DNA of 64,000 nt from the NCBI GenBank assembly GCA_946885845.1, contig CAMPHJ010000005.1, forward strand, positions 1-64,000. Direction: 5' to 3'. The notes below the pieces were generated by a model. That model saw only the letters and a list, made by a program, of their open reading frames with translations. It made no database searches and was not told the DNA's origin. Below are positions 34,277 through 42,767 of the stretch, in pieces. The stretch comes from an uncultured Sphingobium sp. Lineage in GTDB: Bacteria; Pseudomonadota; Alphaproteobacteria; Sphingomonadales; Sphingomonadaceae. The position numbers were made by a program, and so were the translations under genes. Each line of letters starts with the position of its first letter. Positions within the stretch are counted from its first letter, which is position 1.

Positions 34277-36172
34277 ATGTGCGGAATAGCGGGCATTTTT
34301 CACCTTGAGACGGCCAAGCCGGTCGACCCGGCGCGCGTGCGCGCCATGCTGGACGTGATGCCACATCGCGGCCCGGACGGCAGCGGCATCTGGACCGCGC
34401 CCGGCGTCGGATTGGGCCATGTGCGCCTGTCCATCATCGACCTGGGCGGCGGCGCGCAGCCGATGCTGACCGAGGATGAAAGCCTGGCGGTCACCTTCAA
34501 CGGTGAGATCTATAATTTCGCCGAAGTCCGCACCGAGCTGGAGGCGAAGGGGCACATATTCCGCACCGACAGCGACACCGAAGTCATCCTGCACGGCTAT
34601 CGCCAGTGGGGCGAAGCCTGTGTCGAACGATTCAACGGCATGTTCGCCTTTGCCCTGTTCGATGCCCGCGCGCAGTCGCTTTGGCTGGTGCGCGACCGGC
34701 TGGGAGTCAAACCGCTCCACTATGCGCTTCTGTCTGACGGCAGCCTGATCTTCGGGTCGGAACTCAAGGCGCTGCTGGCTCATCCCTTGTTGCGGCGGTC
34801 GCCAGACCTGTCGGCGGTCGAAGATTATATGGCCTATGGCTATATCCCCGACGACGCGTGCCTGGTCGCCGGAGTGCGCAAACTGGGCGCGGGGCAGACG
34901 CTTCGCATGGTGCGGGGACGTCCAATGCCCCAGCCGCAACGCTATTGGGACGTCAGCTTCGCCGAACGCAGCAAGGCGAAGCCTGAAGCGCTGGAGGAGG
35001 AACTGGTCGCGCTGATGCGGCAGGCGGTGCGGTCACGCATGGTGTCGGACGTGCCGCTGGGCGCTTTTCTGTCGGGCGGAGTCGACAGCAGCAGCGTCGT
35101 CGCCCTGATGGCGGAAGCATCGACCCAGGCGGTCAAAACCTGCACGATCGGTTTCGATGTCGCATCGCTGGATGAAACCGCTTATGCCGACCGCATCGCC
35201 CGGCGTTTCGCCACCGACCATCGCGCGCGCATCGTGTCGCCGGACGATTATGGCCTGATCGACAGGCTGGCATTTCATTTCGACGAACCCTTTGCCGACG
35301 CATCCGCACTGCCAACCTATCGCGTGTGCGAACTCGCGCGGGAAAAGGTGACGGTGGCGCTGTCGGGCGATGGCGCGGACGAAGCCTTTGCCGGTTATCG
35401 CCGCCACCGTTTCCAGATGCAGGGCGAACGGATACGCGCGCTGATCCCGGCATCGGTACGCCAGCCATTGTTCGGCGCGCTGGGTCGCTGGTATCCCAAG
35501 GCGGACTGGGCGCCGCGTTCTTTGCGCGCCAAATCGACCTTCCTTGAACTGGCGGGAGAAGGCGGCGAAGCCTATGCGGCGTCGGTCGGCGTCACCCCCC
35601 ATGCCCTGCGTCAACGCCTGTTCGGGCAGGATATCCGGTCGCGCCTGGGGGGGTATCGGGCAGAGGATCGCTATATTCGCGCCATGGCGGATGCGCCCGC
35701 GCGCGATGCACTCGACCGCGCGCAATATGCCGACATCCGCATCTGGTTGCCGGGCGACATATTGACCAAGACCGACCGGATGAGCATGGCCGTAGGGCTG
35801 GAAGCGCGCGAACCGCTGCTCGACCACCGGCTGGTCGAATTCGCCGCGCGCCTGCCGGTCGCCCAGCGCATCCGGGGCAACAGCGGCAAATATATATTGA
35901 AAAAGGCGATGGAGCCTTATCTGCCGCAGGACATCCTCTACCGCCAGAAAATGGGCTTCGTAACCCCCATCAGCAGCTGGTTTCGCGGCCCGCTGGCGGG
36001 GGAGGCCAGCGCCATTGCGGGTGGATCGGCGCTGGCAAAAACCGGCTGGTTCGATACGAAGATGCTGGCCAAGGTGGCGGCCGACCACAAATCCGGCGTT
36101 TCCGATCATGGCCGCCTGCTTTGGCAATTGCTGATGCTGGACAGGTCGCTGGGACGGCTGTTCGGCCTTTGA
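34277..36172 (+). CDS. AsnB-type amidotransferase 1, exosortase A system-associated
   Basis: A 631-residue asparagine-synthetase-like enzyme. The class II glutaminase domain begins MCGIAGIFHLE with Cys2 as nucleophile. The synthetase domain has the ATP pyrophosphatase motif SGGVDSS at residues 266-272 and SGDGADEAFAGY. Such proteins transfer ammonia to an activated carboxylate, so here they may amidate a sugar acid or amino-acid group in the exopolysaccharide. In Zoogloea, related genes beside xrtA are needed for floc formation, which supports a surface-polymer role. It starts 12 bases after xrtA. Confidence 0.92.
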   Translation: MCGIAGIFHLETAKPVDPARVRAMLDVMPHRGPDGSGIWTAPGVGLGHVRLSIIDLGGGAQPMLTEDESLAVTFNGEIYNFAEVRTELEAKGHIFRTDSDTEVILHGYRQWGEACVERFNGMFAFALFDARAQSLWLVRDRLGVKPLHYALLSDGSLIFGSELKALLAHPLLRRSPDLSAVEDYMAYGYIPDDACLVAGVRKLGAGQTLRMVRGRPMPQPQRYWDVSFAERSKAKPEALEEELVALMRQAVRSRMVSDVPLGAFLSGGVDSSSVVALMAEASTQAVKTCTIGFDVASLDETAYADRIARRFATDHRARIVSPDDYGLIDRLAFHFDEPFADASALPTYRVCELAREKVTVALSGDGADEAFAGYRRHRFQMQGERIRALIPASVRQPLFGALGRWYPKADWAPRSLRAKSTFLELAGEGGEAYAASVGVTPHALRQRLFGQDIRSRLGGYRAEDRYIRAMADAPARDALDRAQYADIRIWLPGDILTKTDRMSMAVGLEAREPLLDHRLVEFAARLPVAQRIRGNSGKYILKKAMEPYLPQDILYRQKMGFVTPISSWFRGPLAGEASAIAGGSALAKTGWFDTKMLAKVAADHKSGVSDHGRLLWQLLMLDRSLGRLFGL

Positions 36173-36263
36173 ACCGGCAATTGCCACTGCGGAACATCAA
36201 CGCTTGCAACCCGCAAAGGCCGGTGCCAACGGGTCGTTCAGCTAATGGCTTTCAGGGACGCTA

Positions 36264-37613
36264 GTGACGGTCTCAAAGGAAATAGTGCGCGCGCGCCTTT
36301 ACCTGCTGTGCCTGCTGGGGGACCTTGCGGGCCTGTTCCTGTCATTCCTGCTTGCCAATCGCCTGGCGCTCGGCGCGTTCATGGGCGAACCGGGCAAGCC
36401 GCACGGGCTGGTCATGTTCTCGATGATTGCGCCGCTGTACATCCTGCTGGCAGTGCAGGGCGGGGCCTATGGCATTCACATGCTGGCCAATATCCGCCGG
36501 GGGATTTTCCGGGGGCTGCTGGCGCTGGCGCAGGCCGCGCTGCTCATGCTGCTGATCGTCTATCTGGGCAAGATCGCCGAACAGCTTTCGCGGCTGACCT
36601 TCATCACCGGGCTTGGATTTTCGGCGCTCAGCGTCGCGCTCGTCCGTATCGCCATCAGCCGTCTGGGCGCCCGCCTGCTGGGTGAAGTGCCGCATCTGAC
36701 GGCGGTCATCATGGATGGCGTCGAAATTGAAACCCGCGCGCATATGGAGGTGATCGACGCTGACGCGGCCAACCTGCATCCCGAACGGCATGATGCCGAC
36801 ATGGCCGCGCGCCTGGCCGCTGCCGTCGGCATGGCGGAACGGGTGATCGTCGCCTGCCCGATGGAGCGGATGGCGGAATGGTCGGTCGCGTTGAAATCGC
36901 TGTCGGCCCGTGGCGAAATCGTCGTGCCGGAACTGCTGCGCTTCGCTCCGGCGCGGGTGGACGAATTTGACGGACAGCCGACCATCATCGTTGCGGGGGG
37001 ACCGTTCCAGTTCCGCGACCGCATCATCAAACGCATCTTCGACATCGTCGTCGCAACCGCCGCGACAATCGCGCTGTCGCCCTTGCTGGTCGTCACCGCG
37101 CTTGCGATCAAGCTGACCAGCCCCGGCCCCATCCTGTTCAGGCAACCGCGCATCGGTCGTGACGCCCGGTCGTTCAACATCTACAAATTCCGGTCGATGC
37201 GCGTAGAGGCCAGCGACAGCAAGGCGGATCGTCTGACCGCCCGCGACGATGACCGGGTAACCGCCGTCGGGCGTTTCCTGCGCCGCACCAGCATCGATGA
37301 ATTGCCGCAGCTGTTCAATGTGTTGCGCGGCGACATGAGCATCGTCGGCCCGCGCCCCCATGCCGCAGCGGCCAAGGCGGGCGACAGCCTTTATTGGGAG
37401 GTCGACGAACGCTATTGGGAACGTCACTGCATCAAACCGGGCATGACCGGTCTGGCGCAGGTGCGTGGACATCGGGGATCGACCGACCATCATCAGGACC
37501 TGATCGACAGGCTCCAATCCGACCTGGAATATGTCACCCAATGGTCGATCTGGCGCGACCTGCGCATCATTTTCGCCACTATCGGCGTCGTGGTGCATCA
37601 TAAGGCCTATTGA
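36264..37613 (+). CDS. Undecaprenyl-phosphate sugar phosphotransferase (priming enzyme)
   Basis: A 449-residue polyprenyl-phosphate sugar-1-phosphate transferase that starts repeat-unit synthesis. The N-terminal part has four hydrophobic helices, a CoA-binding-like middle domain, then the C-terminal bacterial sugar transferase domain from about residue 250: a membrane re-entrant helix ([19 protein letters not shown]), [44 protein letters not shown] and [12 protein letters not shown]. The start is GTG 36264 behind CAGGGACG. The stop overlaps the next ATG (TGATG). Which sugar it uses cannot be told. Confidence 0.93.
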   Translation: MTVSKEIVRARLYLLCLLGDLAGLFLSFLLANRLALGAFMGEPGKPHGLVMFSMIAPLYILLAVQGGAYGIHMLANIRRGIFRGLLALAQAALLMLLIVYLGKIAEQLSRLTFITGLGFSALSVALVRIAISRLGARLLGEVPHLTAVIMDGVEIETRAHMEVIDADAANLHPERHDADMAARLAAAVGMAERVIVACPMERMAEWSVALKSLSARGEIVVPELLRFAPARVDEFDGQPTIIVAGGPFQFRDRIIKRIFDIVVATAATIALSPLLVVTALAIKLTSPGPILFRQPRIGRDARSFNIYKFRSMRVEASDSKADRLTARDDDRVTAVGRFLRRTSIDELPQLFNVLRGDMSIVGPRPHAAAAKAGDSLYWEVDERYWERHCIKPGMTGLAQVRGHRGSTDHHQDLIDRLQSDLEYVTQWSIWRDLRIIFATIGVVVHHKAY

Positions 37614-38746
37614 TGCGCGGCCCTGACCTTTTCCTCTGCGCCGTCCTGCTGCTTTCGATGGTGGCGCTGCTGTGGCCTTTTCTGTTCTACCCGCTGATCC
37701 TGCGGTTGCTGCCGGACCGTCGGGAACTGCCAGAACAAGGTCCGCGCCCCACCGCTTCGCTGTTGTTCTGCGCCTATAATGAAGCGGCGGCGATGCTGGA
37801 AAAGATCGCCAATATCGACACGATCAGGCAGCGGCATCCCCAATTGCAGATACTCGCCTTCGACGATGGATCTTCGGACGACACAGCTGCGTTGATCGCG
37901 CAACGGCCCGACCTGTTGACGCTGGTCCGTGGTCCCGGCCGCAGCGGCAAGGCGCATGGAATGAAGCGGTTGGCGGCGCAGGCGACCGGCGATGTGCTTA
38001 TCTTCACCGACGCCAATGTATTGCTGGACGCCGACGCCATCGACAATCTGCTGGCGCGCTATGCCGATCCAGCCGTGGGCGGCGTTCTGGGGTCGCTCCA
38101 TTATGTGGGGGAGGGAGAGAGCGCCACCGCGTCGGTCGGGTCCCTCTACTGGCGGATCGAGGAACGGTTGAAGGACGAAGAATCGCGCACCGGCAATGTG
38201 CTGGGCGCGGACGGATCGATCTTTTCCATTCGCCGCGCTCTCTATCCCCAATTTCCCGACAGCGTGCTGGATGACCTGACCGTGTCGATGGCGGTGGTTT
38301 TCGCGGGCCAGCGGCTGGTGAAGGCCAGGGACGTCATCGCGCGTGAACGGCTGGTCACGGGGCGGGGCGACGAATATCGGCGCAAGGTGCGGATCGCCGC
38401 GCGTGCCTGGCATACGCATGTTCATCTGCGGCCGCAGCTAAGGCGCATGGCCGCGATCGACCGTTTTAAATATGCGTCCCGCAAGATTATACGCTGGTTC
38501 GGCGGCCTGTTCATCCTGACCGGTGCGATTGCAGCGGCTGTGCTGGCTTTTCGGGTGTCACCTTGGCTCGCGCTGGGTGGCGCGGTGCTGGCAGCGGGTA
38601 TGACCGCGATAGGACTGCGCGCCAAAGGCGGGCCGGTCGCGGCGGTCGTCGACATACTCGTCGCCTATGCAGCAACCTTGCAGGGCGTAATCAGGGCCAT
38701 GAGGGGGCGGACGGTCACCATATGGAATCCGGCCAAGTCGCGTTGA
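37613..38746 (+). CDS. GT2-family membrane glycosyltransferase
   Basis: A 377-residue glycosyltransferase of family 2, GT-A fold. It has an N-terminal membrane helix, then the nucleotide-sugar core with LLFCAYNEAAAMLEKI, LAFDDGSSDDT, the metal-binding IFTDANVLLD and the acceptor-side GADGSIFSIRRALYPQFP with DDLT. Two C-terminal membrane segments follow, similar in layout to processive enzymes. It shares a TGATG junction with the priming transferase, so it probably adds the next sugar. Confidence 0.9.
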   Translation: MRGPDLFLCAVLLLSMVALLWPFLFYPLILRLLPDRRELPEQGPRPTASLLFCAYNEAAAMLEKIANIDTIRQRHPQLQILAFDDGSSDDTAALIAQRPDLLTLVRGPGRSGKAHGMKRLAAQATGDVLIFTDANVLLDADAIDNLLARYADPAVGGVLGSLHYVGEGESATASVGSLYWRIEERLKDEESRTGNVLGADGSIFSIRRALYPQFPDSVLDDLTVSMAVVFAGQRLVKARDVIARERLVTGRGDEYRRKVRIAARAWHTHVHLRPQLRRMAAIDRFKYASRKIIRWFGGLFILTGAIAAAVLAFRVSPWLALGGAVLAAGMTAIGLRAKGGPVAAVVDILVAYAATLQGVIRAMRGRTVTIWNPAKSR

Positions 38747-38810
38747 TCCCCCTCGCCAAAACGGCGGCATATTGTATAGGCCGTCCCTGTTTGTGCATCG
38801 GAGCCGAGGC

Positions 38811-39557
38811 GTGATTACTTTTCAGCGGGTGGCAAAGGCCGTCGGCAAACATTCGACCCGCGCCATATTGGCGGCGCGAAAGGCGCTGGGCGCGCGCGCC
38901 AATCGCGCCTGTCCCGCATGCGGTCAGACGGTCGTGGGCTTTTTTCGCTATGGCGACAATGCCGAATGGGGCTGCCCCGCCTGCGCCGCGTCGCCGCGCG
39001 AACGGTTGATGAACCACCTGATCACGACCAATGTCCTGTCCGTGCCCTCAACGGGGGCGATCCTGCACATGGCGCCCAACGAAGCGAGCCTGGTCCGCCG
39101 CTTTTCGGCAGCTGCCGATTATGTGCCTGCCGACCTCAACCCCGAACGATATAATGTTCCGGCGATGCGGCGCGTCGACCTGATGGCGCTGGCGGATGTG
39201 GATCGCTACGACCTGTTCTACGCCAGCCATGTGATGGAACATGTGCCCGACGACCATCATGTGCTCCGCAACATCCATCGCGCCCTGAAAGCCGGGGGCG
39301 AAGCCTGGTTGATCGTTCCCCTGTGGGACAAGCCGACCGAGGATGGCAGTTTCGACATCCCCCCGCGGGAACGCGAGCGCCGATTTGGCCAATGGGACCA
39401 TGTCCGCCAATATGGCCCCGATTTCGCCGACCGCATCCGCGCGGCGGGATTTGAGCTGGAGGAAATCGACGTCAGCAGCATCGATGCCGACGTTCGCCAC
39501 CTGTTCGGGCTGGACGACCGGCTGTTCCGCGCGCGCAAGCCCGGCGGAACCGCCTAG
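38811..39557 (+). CDS. Class I SAM-dependent methyltransferase with N-terminal zinc ribbon
   Basis: A 248-residue protein. A short N-terminal zinc-ribbon-like segment (CPACGQ ... CPACAAS, four cysteines at about residues 33-60) precedes a methyltransferase type 11 core with LHMAPNEAS, VDLMALADVDRYDLFYASHVMEHVPDD and the HRALKAGGEAWLIVP strand. It probably methylates a sugar residue of the exopolysaccharide. Start GTG 38811 has GGAG seven bases upstream; a longer frame to 38772 lacks one. Confidence 0.82.
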   Translation: MITFQRVAKAVGKHSTRAILAARKALGARANRACPACGQTVVGFFRYGDNAEWGCPACAASPRERLMNHLITTNVLSVPSTGAILHMAPNEASLVRRFSAAADYVPADLNPERYNVPAMRRVDLMALADVDRYDLFYASHVMEHVPDDHHVLRNIHRALKAGGEAWLIVPLWDKPTEDGSFDIPPRERERRFGQWDHVRQYGPDFADRIRAAGFELEEIDVSSIDADVRHLFGLDDRLFRARKPGGTA

Positions 39558-39559
39558 CC

Positions 39560-40876
39560 GTGGGACAGCCCGGTGGCATGGCGGTCACCCGGTTGGAAGG
39601 GTCGGCCCGGATCCTGGCTCTGGTCAAGCTCGCCAATGTCGGGTTGACGCTGATCTGGGGGTTCGCCGTCACCTATGTATTCGTGCGCGCGCTCCCCTTG
39701 CGCGAATTTCAATCGTTCCTGCTGCTTGTTGCTTTCGGCAATTTCACCATTTCGGCGGAATTCGGTCTCACCAGCATCATCTATGCGCGGCTGCGGCGAC
39801 ACTGGCTGGGCGTCAGGGAAGAAGGGGCGGGGCAGTTCCGGCTGGAGGAGATGGGCGTCCTGTTCCTGTTCCTTGGTCTGCTGATCGCCGGGGGCTTGGC
39901 CATCCTGCTCATCGCCCTGGCATCGGGCGGGATCGACACGACGATGCCGGTGCTTTTCATCCTCTTTTTCCTGTCCGCCTGCGTCAACCTTCCCGCCTTG
40001 CTCGCCAAACGTGCGCTCGCCGCAGTGGATGGCAATTTCCTGTGGGAAGCGCTGGACTTCATGCGGCGCATCATGACGATCACGCTGCTGCTGTTCATCC
40101 TGCAGGGCCTTGATCCGCGCGTGTCGGTGGCGTTGCAACTGGGCGTCAGCCTGTGCGTCATCGCGTGGGCGATCATGCTGGTCCACGCCCGGTTGGGAAT
40201 GACCGTCCGGCACTGGTTCGCCTTTCGCGTTGGCGGCGGCTATGTTCGCGCGCATTATCTACGCGACATCGGCGCGTCGGCCATGTTCACCATGTCGGAA
40301 ATTGTCGCCTATAATGCGCCCTATTTCACGATAGCCCTGGCGACGCAGGATGCGCGCCCGATGCTGCTGTTCGACTTTTTCTTCAAGATGTCCCGCGCGC
40401 TGTCCATGTTCGTCCGCGCCGCGGTGGAAGCTGCCCTGCCGCGCATCACCCGCGCCTTTCACGCGGACGACCGCGCCCGCCTGAGGCAGCTGCTGACCAG
40501 AGCGCTGGGCGCAGGTTTCGTATTCGCGCTGGCGGCTTCGGTCGCGCTGGCGTTGGCGGGCACCTGGATTTTCGGGAAGCTGTTTGACGGCCGAGCCGCC
40601 ATTTCGTCGCTGGACCTGCTGCTGATCGATGTGGCCCTGTTCGCCCTGACGATCATCTGCGTGTCGGTCTATGTCCAGGCCGCGCTTGGCCGCTTTGCGC
40701 ATCTTTTGACCCGGTCGCTGCCATTCCTCGCCGGATCGTTGCTCAGCGTCCCGCTGGCGCTGTTGCTGCGTGATCAGTTCGATATCGCCTTCCTGTCCTT
40801 TTACACAGCGACGCTCCTTCTGGGCGCCATCCTCCACGGTCTGTCGCTGCGTCGCCTGTTGAAGGGCGAACGGTGA
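39560..40876 (+). CDS. Oligosaccharide flippase (Wzx-like, MATE/MVF group)
   Basis: A 438-residue polytopic protein with about twelve hydrophobic segments, starting TRLEGSARILALVKLANVGLTLIWGFAVTYVFVRALP, a Wzx/PST type opening. It should move the lipid-linked repeat unit across the inner membrane for polymerisation. The start is GTG 39560, two bases after the methyltransferase stop; ATG 39578 is an alternative. It overlaps the next gene by GTGA. Confidence 0.85.
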   Translation: MGQPGGMAVTRLEGSARILALVKLANVGLTLIWGFAVTYVFVRALPLREFQSFLLLVAFGNFTISAEFGLTSIIYARLRRHWLGVREEGAGQFRLEEMGVLFLFLGLLIAGGLAILLIALASGGIDTTMPVLFILFFLSACVNLPALLAKRALAAVDGNFLWEALDFMRRIMTITLLLFILQGLDPRVSVALQLGVSLCVIAWAIMLVHARLGMTVRHWFAFRVGGGYVRAHYLRDIGASAMFTMSEIVAYNAPYFTIALATQDARPMLLFDFFFKMSRALSMFVRAAVEAALPRITRAFHADDRARLRQLLTRALGAGFVFALAASVALALAGTWIFGKLFDGRAAISSLDLLLIDVALFALTIICVSVYVQAALGRFAHLLTRSLPFLAGSLLSVPLALLLRDQFDIAFLSFYTATLLLGAILHGLSLRRLLKGER

Positions 40877-42018
40877 AGGTAACGATGGTCGATCCCTCGC
40901 TCTTCACCGGGCGCTATGACGACAGCCTGTGCGCGGCGCTCGCGGACGAAGGACAGGATGTGACCCTGCTGGGCCGCCCGATGCGATCCACCGACGCCAT
41001 AACGCCCAAGGGCTATGATTATGCCCCCCGCTTTTTCCGCCACAGCGAAGCCCTGCGTGCAAAGCTGGGCGAAGGAAAGGCGTTCCGCCTGATCAAGGCG
41101 GCGGAATATGGCGCAACCGCCGCGCTGGGCGGCCTTGGCGCGTTAGCGCGATCGGACATCGCTCATTTCCAATGGCTGCCGCTTGCGCCCGCCGACCGGG
41201 TCCTGCTTCGCCGGTTGAAGGGGCGAACCGCCCTTGTCCATACCGTGCACAATGCGGACGCCTATCATGACGACGCTGGCGTGCAGGGACGGGGCTATCG
41301 CGCGCTGCTGGATCAATTCGACGCGCTGATCGTCCATGGCGAAACCACGCGGCACGCGCTGGAGCGGCAGGGCGTCTCGCCGGGCCGCATTCATGTGACG
41401 CCCCATCCGCCGATGCGCCTGGCCAGGGCGAGCGCGCAGGACCTCGCCGCGATAGCTGACCCCGTGACGCCCAGGTTGCTGTTTTTCGGCACGATCCGTC
41501 CCTACAAGGGGGTCGACCTGCTGATTGAAGCCTGCCTTTCGCTATGGCGGTCGGGCCTTGCCTTTGAACTGGTGCTGGCGGGCAAGCCCTTCATGGACAT
41601 CGACCCGCTGATCGAAGGAGTCCGCGCCGCCGGGTTCGGCGATCGGCTGATGACCGACCTTGGTTTCCTGACAGAAGGGCGACTGGACGCGCACATGGCC
41701 AAGGCCGACGTCATTCTGTTCCCCTATCGGCACATCGATTCCAGCGGGGCGTTCCTGTCGGCGTTGCACCATGGCAAGGCGATGGTCACGTCGGACGCGG
41801 GCATGTTTGGCGCCCTTCCAGATGGCGCTGCGGTACGCACGCCCGCCGGAAATGCGACCGCCCTTGCCCAAGCCCTCTTGCGGCTCATCGAAAGCACGGC
41901 CATCAGACAGGCAGCAGGCGCGGGCGCGCGCGCCTATGGCGATATGATGGGCAATTGGAAGGACATGGCGTTGACGACGATCGGCATCTATCGCTCCGTG
42001 GTGACGTCACAGGCATGA
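40873..42018 (+). CDS. GT4-family glycosyltransferase
   Basis: A 381-residue GT-B fold enzyme. The N-terminal domain opens MKVTMVDPSLFTGRYDDSLCAALADEG; the C-terminal domain has LLFFGTIRPYKGVDLLIEA, LTEGRLDAHMAKADVILFPYRHIDSSGAFLSALHHGKAMVTSDAG and the family acidic cluster. It adds a sugar to the growing repeat unit in the cytoplasm. Start GTG 40873 overlaps the flippase stop; the ATG of the next gene overlaps its own stop. Confidence 0.88.
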   Translation: MKVTMVDPSLFTGRYDDSLCAALADEGQDVTLLGRPMRSTDAITPKGYDYAPRFFRHSEALRAKLGEGKAFRLIKAAEYGATAALGGLGALARSDIAHFQWLPLAPADRVLLRRLKGRTALVHTVHNADAYHDDAGVQGRGYRALLDQFDALIVHGETTRHALERQGVSPGRIHVTPHPPMRLARASAQDLAAIADPVTPRLLFFGTIRPYKGVDLLIEACLSLWRSGLAFELVLAGKPFMDIDPLIEGVRAAGFGDRLMTDLGFLTEGRLDAHMAKADVILFPYRHIDSSGAFLSALHHGKAMVTSDAGMFGALPDGAAVRTPAGNATALAQALLRLIESTAIRQAAGAGARAYGDMMGNWKDMALTTIGIYRSVVTSQA

Positions 42019-42767
42019 ACCGCTATGTCCGCGAACTGACCGACCGCACGCTGGCGCTTCGCCTCGCCGTCGCGGGTCGCACCCACCAATATCCTGAAAT
42101 TCAGGCCTTGCGCCGGTTCCTGTCCACCTTTGCCATCGACTGCGTGTTCGATGTGGGCGCGAACCGCGGCCAATATGCGACGATGCTGCGCAAGGACGCA
42201 GGGTTCGGCGGGACAATACTGTCATTTGAGCCGAACCCGGACATTTTCGCTGAGCTTTCCCGTCACGCGTCCAAAGACGCCAAATGGCATGTCTTCAACC
42301 TGGCCCTGTCCGATTTCGACGGCACGGCCAGCTTCAACATCATGGCGGCGGACCAGTTCAGTTCACTTGAAAAGCCCGCCGAAGGACAGGATGCGATCTT
42401 CACTGACCGCAACCGGGTGACCCGTACGGTGGAAATGCAGTGCCGCCGCATCGACAGCCTGCTGCCGGAACTTCAGGCCACACATGCCTTCAGCCGACCA
42501 TTCCTTAAAATGGACACGCAGGGCCATGACATGTCGGTGTGCGAAGGGGCAGGGGGCCTGCTGTCGCAGATCGCGGGGGTCCAGACGGAACTTGGCGTCC
42601 GACCCATTTATGAAGGCGGGACCAATTATCGCGCCATGATCGATTGGCTGGCGGACAGGTCGTTCCGGCCATCCGCTTTCTTCGCGAATAACAAGGGGCA
42701 TTTCCCTCTCCTGGTGGAAATGGACGGCATTTTCGTCAACCAGGCGCTGTTGCCGCAGGGCGCCTGA
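42015..42767 (+). CDS. FkbM-family methyltransferase
   Basis: A 250-residue SAM-dependent O-methyltransferase of the FkbM group, common in polysaccharide clusters. It has the SAM site VFDVGANRGQYATMLRK near residue 44, SFEPNPDIFAEL, NLALSDFDGTASFNIM and KMDTQGHDMSVCEGA. The start ATG 42015 overlaps the previous stop (ATGA); an upstream extension has no support. Sugar hydroxyl methylation of the exopolysaccharide is the likely role. Confidence 0.9.
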   Translation: MNRYVRELTDRTLALRLAVAGRTHQYPEIQALRRFLSTFAIDCVFDVGANRGQYATMLRKDAGFGGTILSFEPNPDIFAELSRHASKDAKWHVFNLALSDFDGTASFNIMAADQFSSLEKPAEGQDAIFTDRNRVTRTVEMQCRRIDSLLPELQATHAFSRPFLKMDTQGHDMSVCEGAGGLLSQIAGVQTELGVRPIYEGGTNYRAMIDWLADRSFRPSAFFANNKGHFPLLVEMDGIFVNQALLPQGA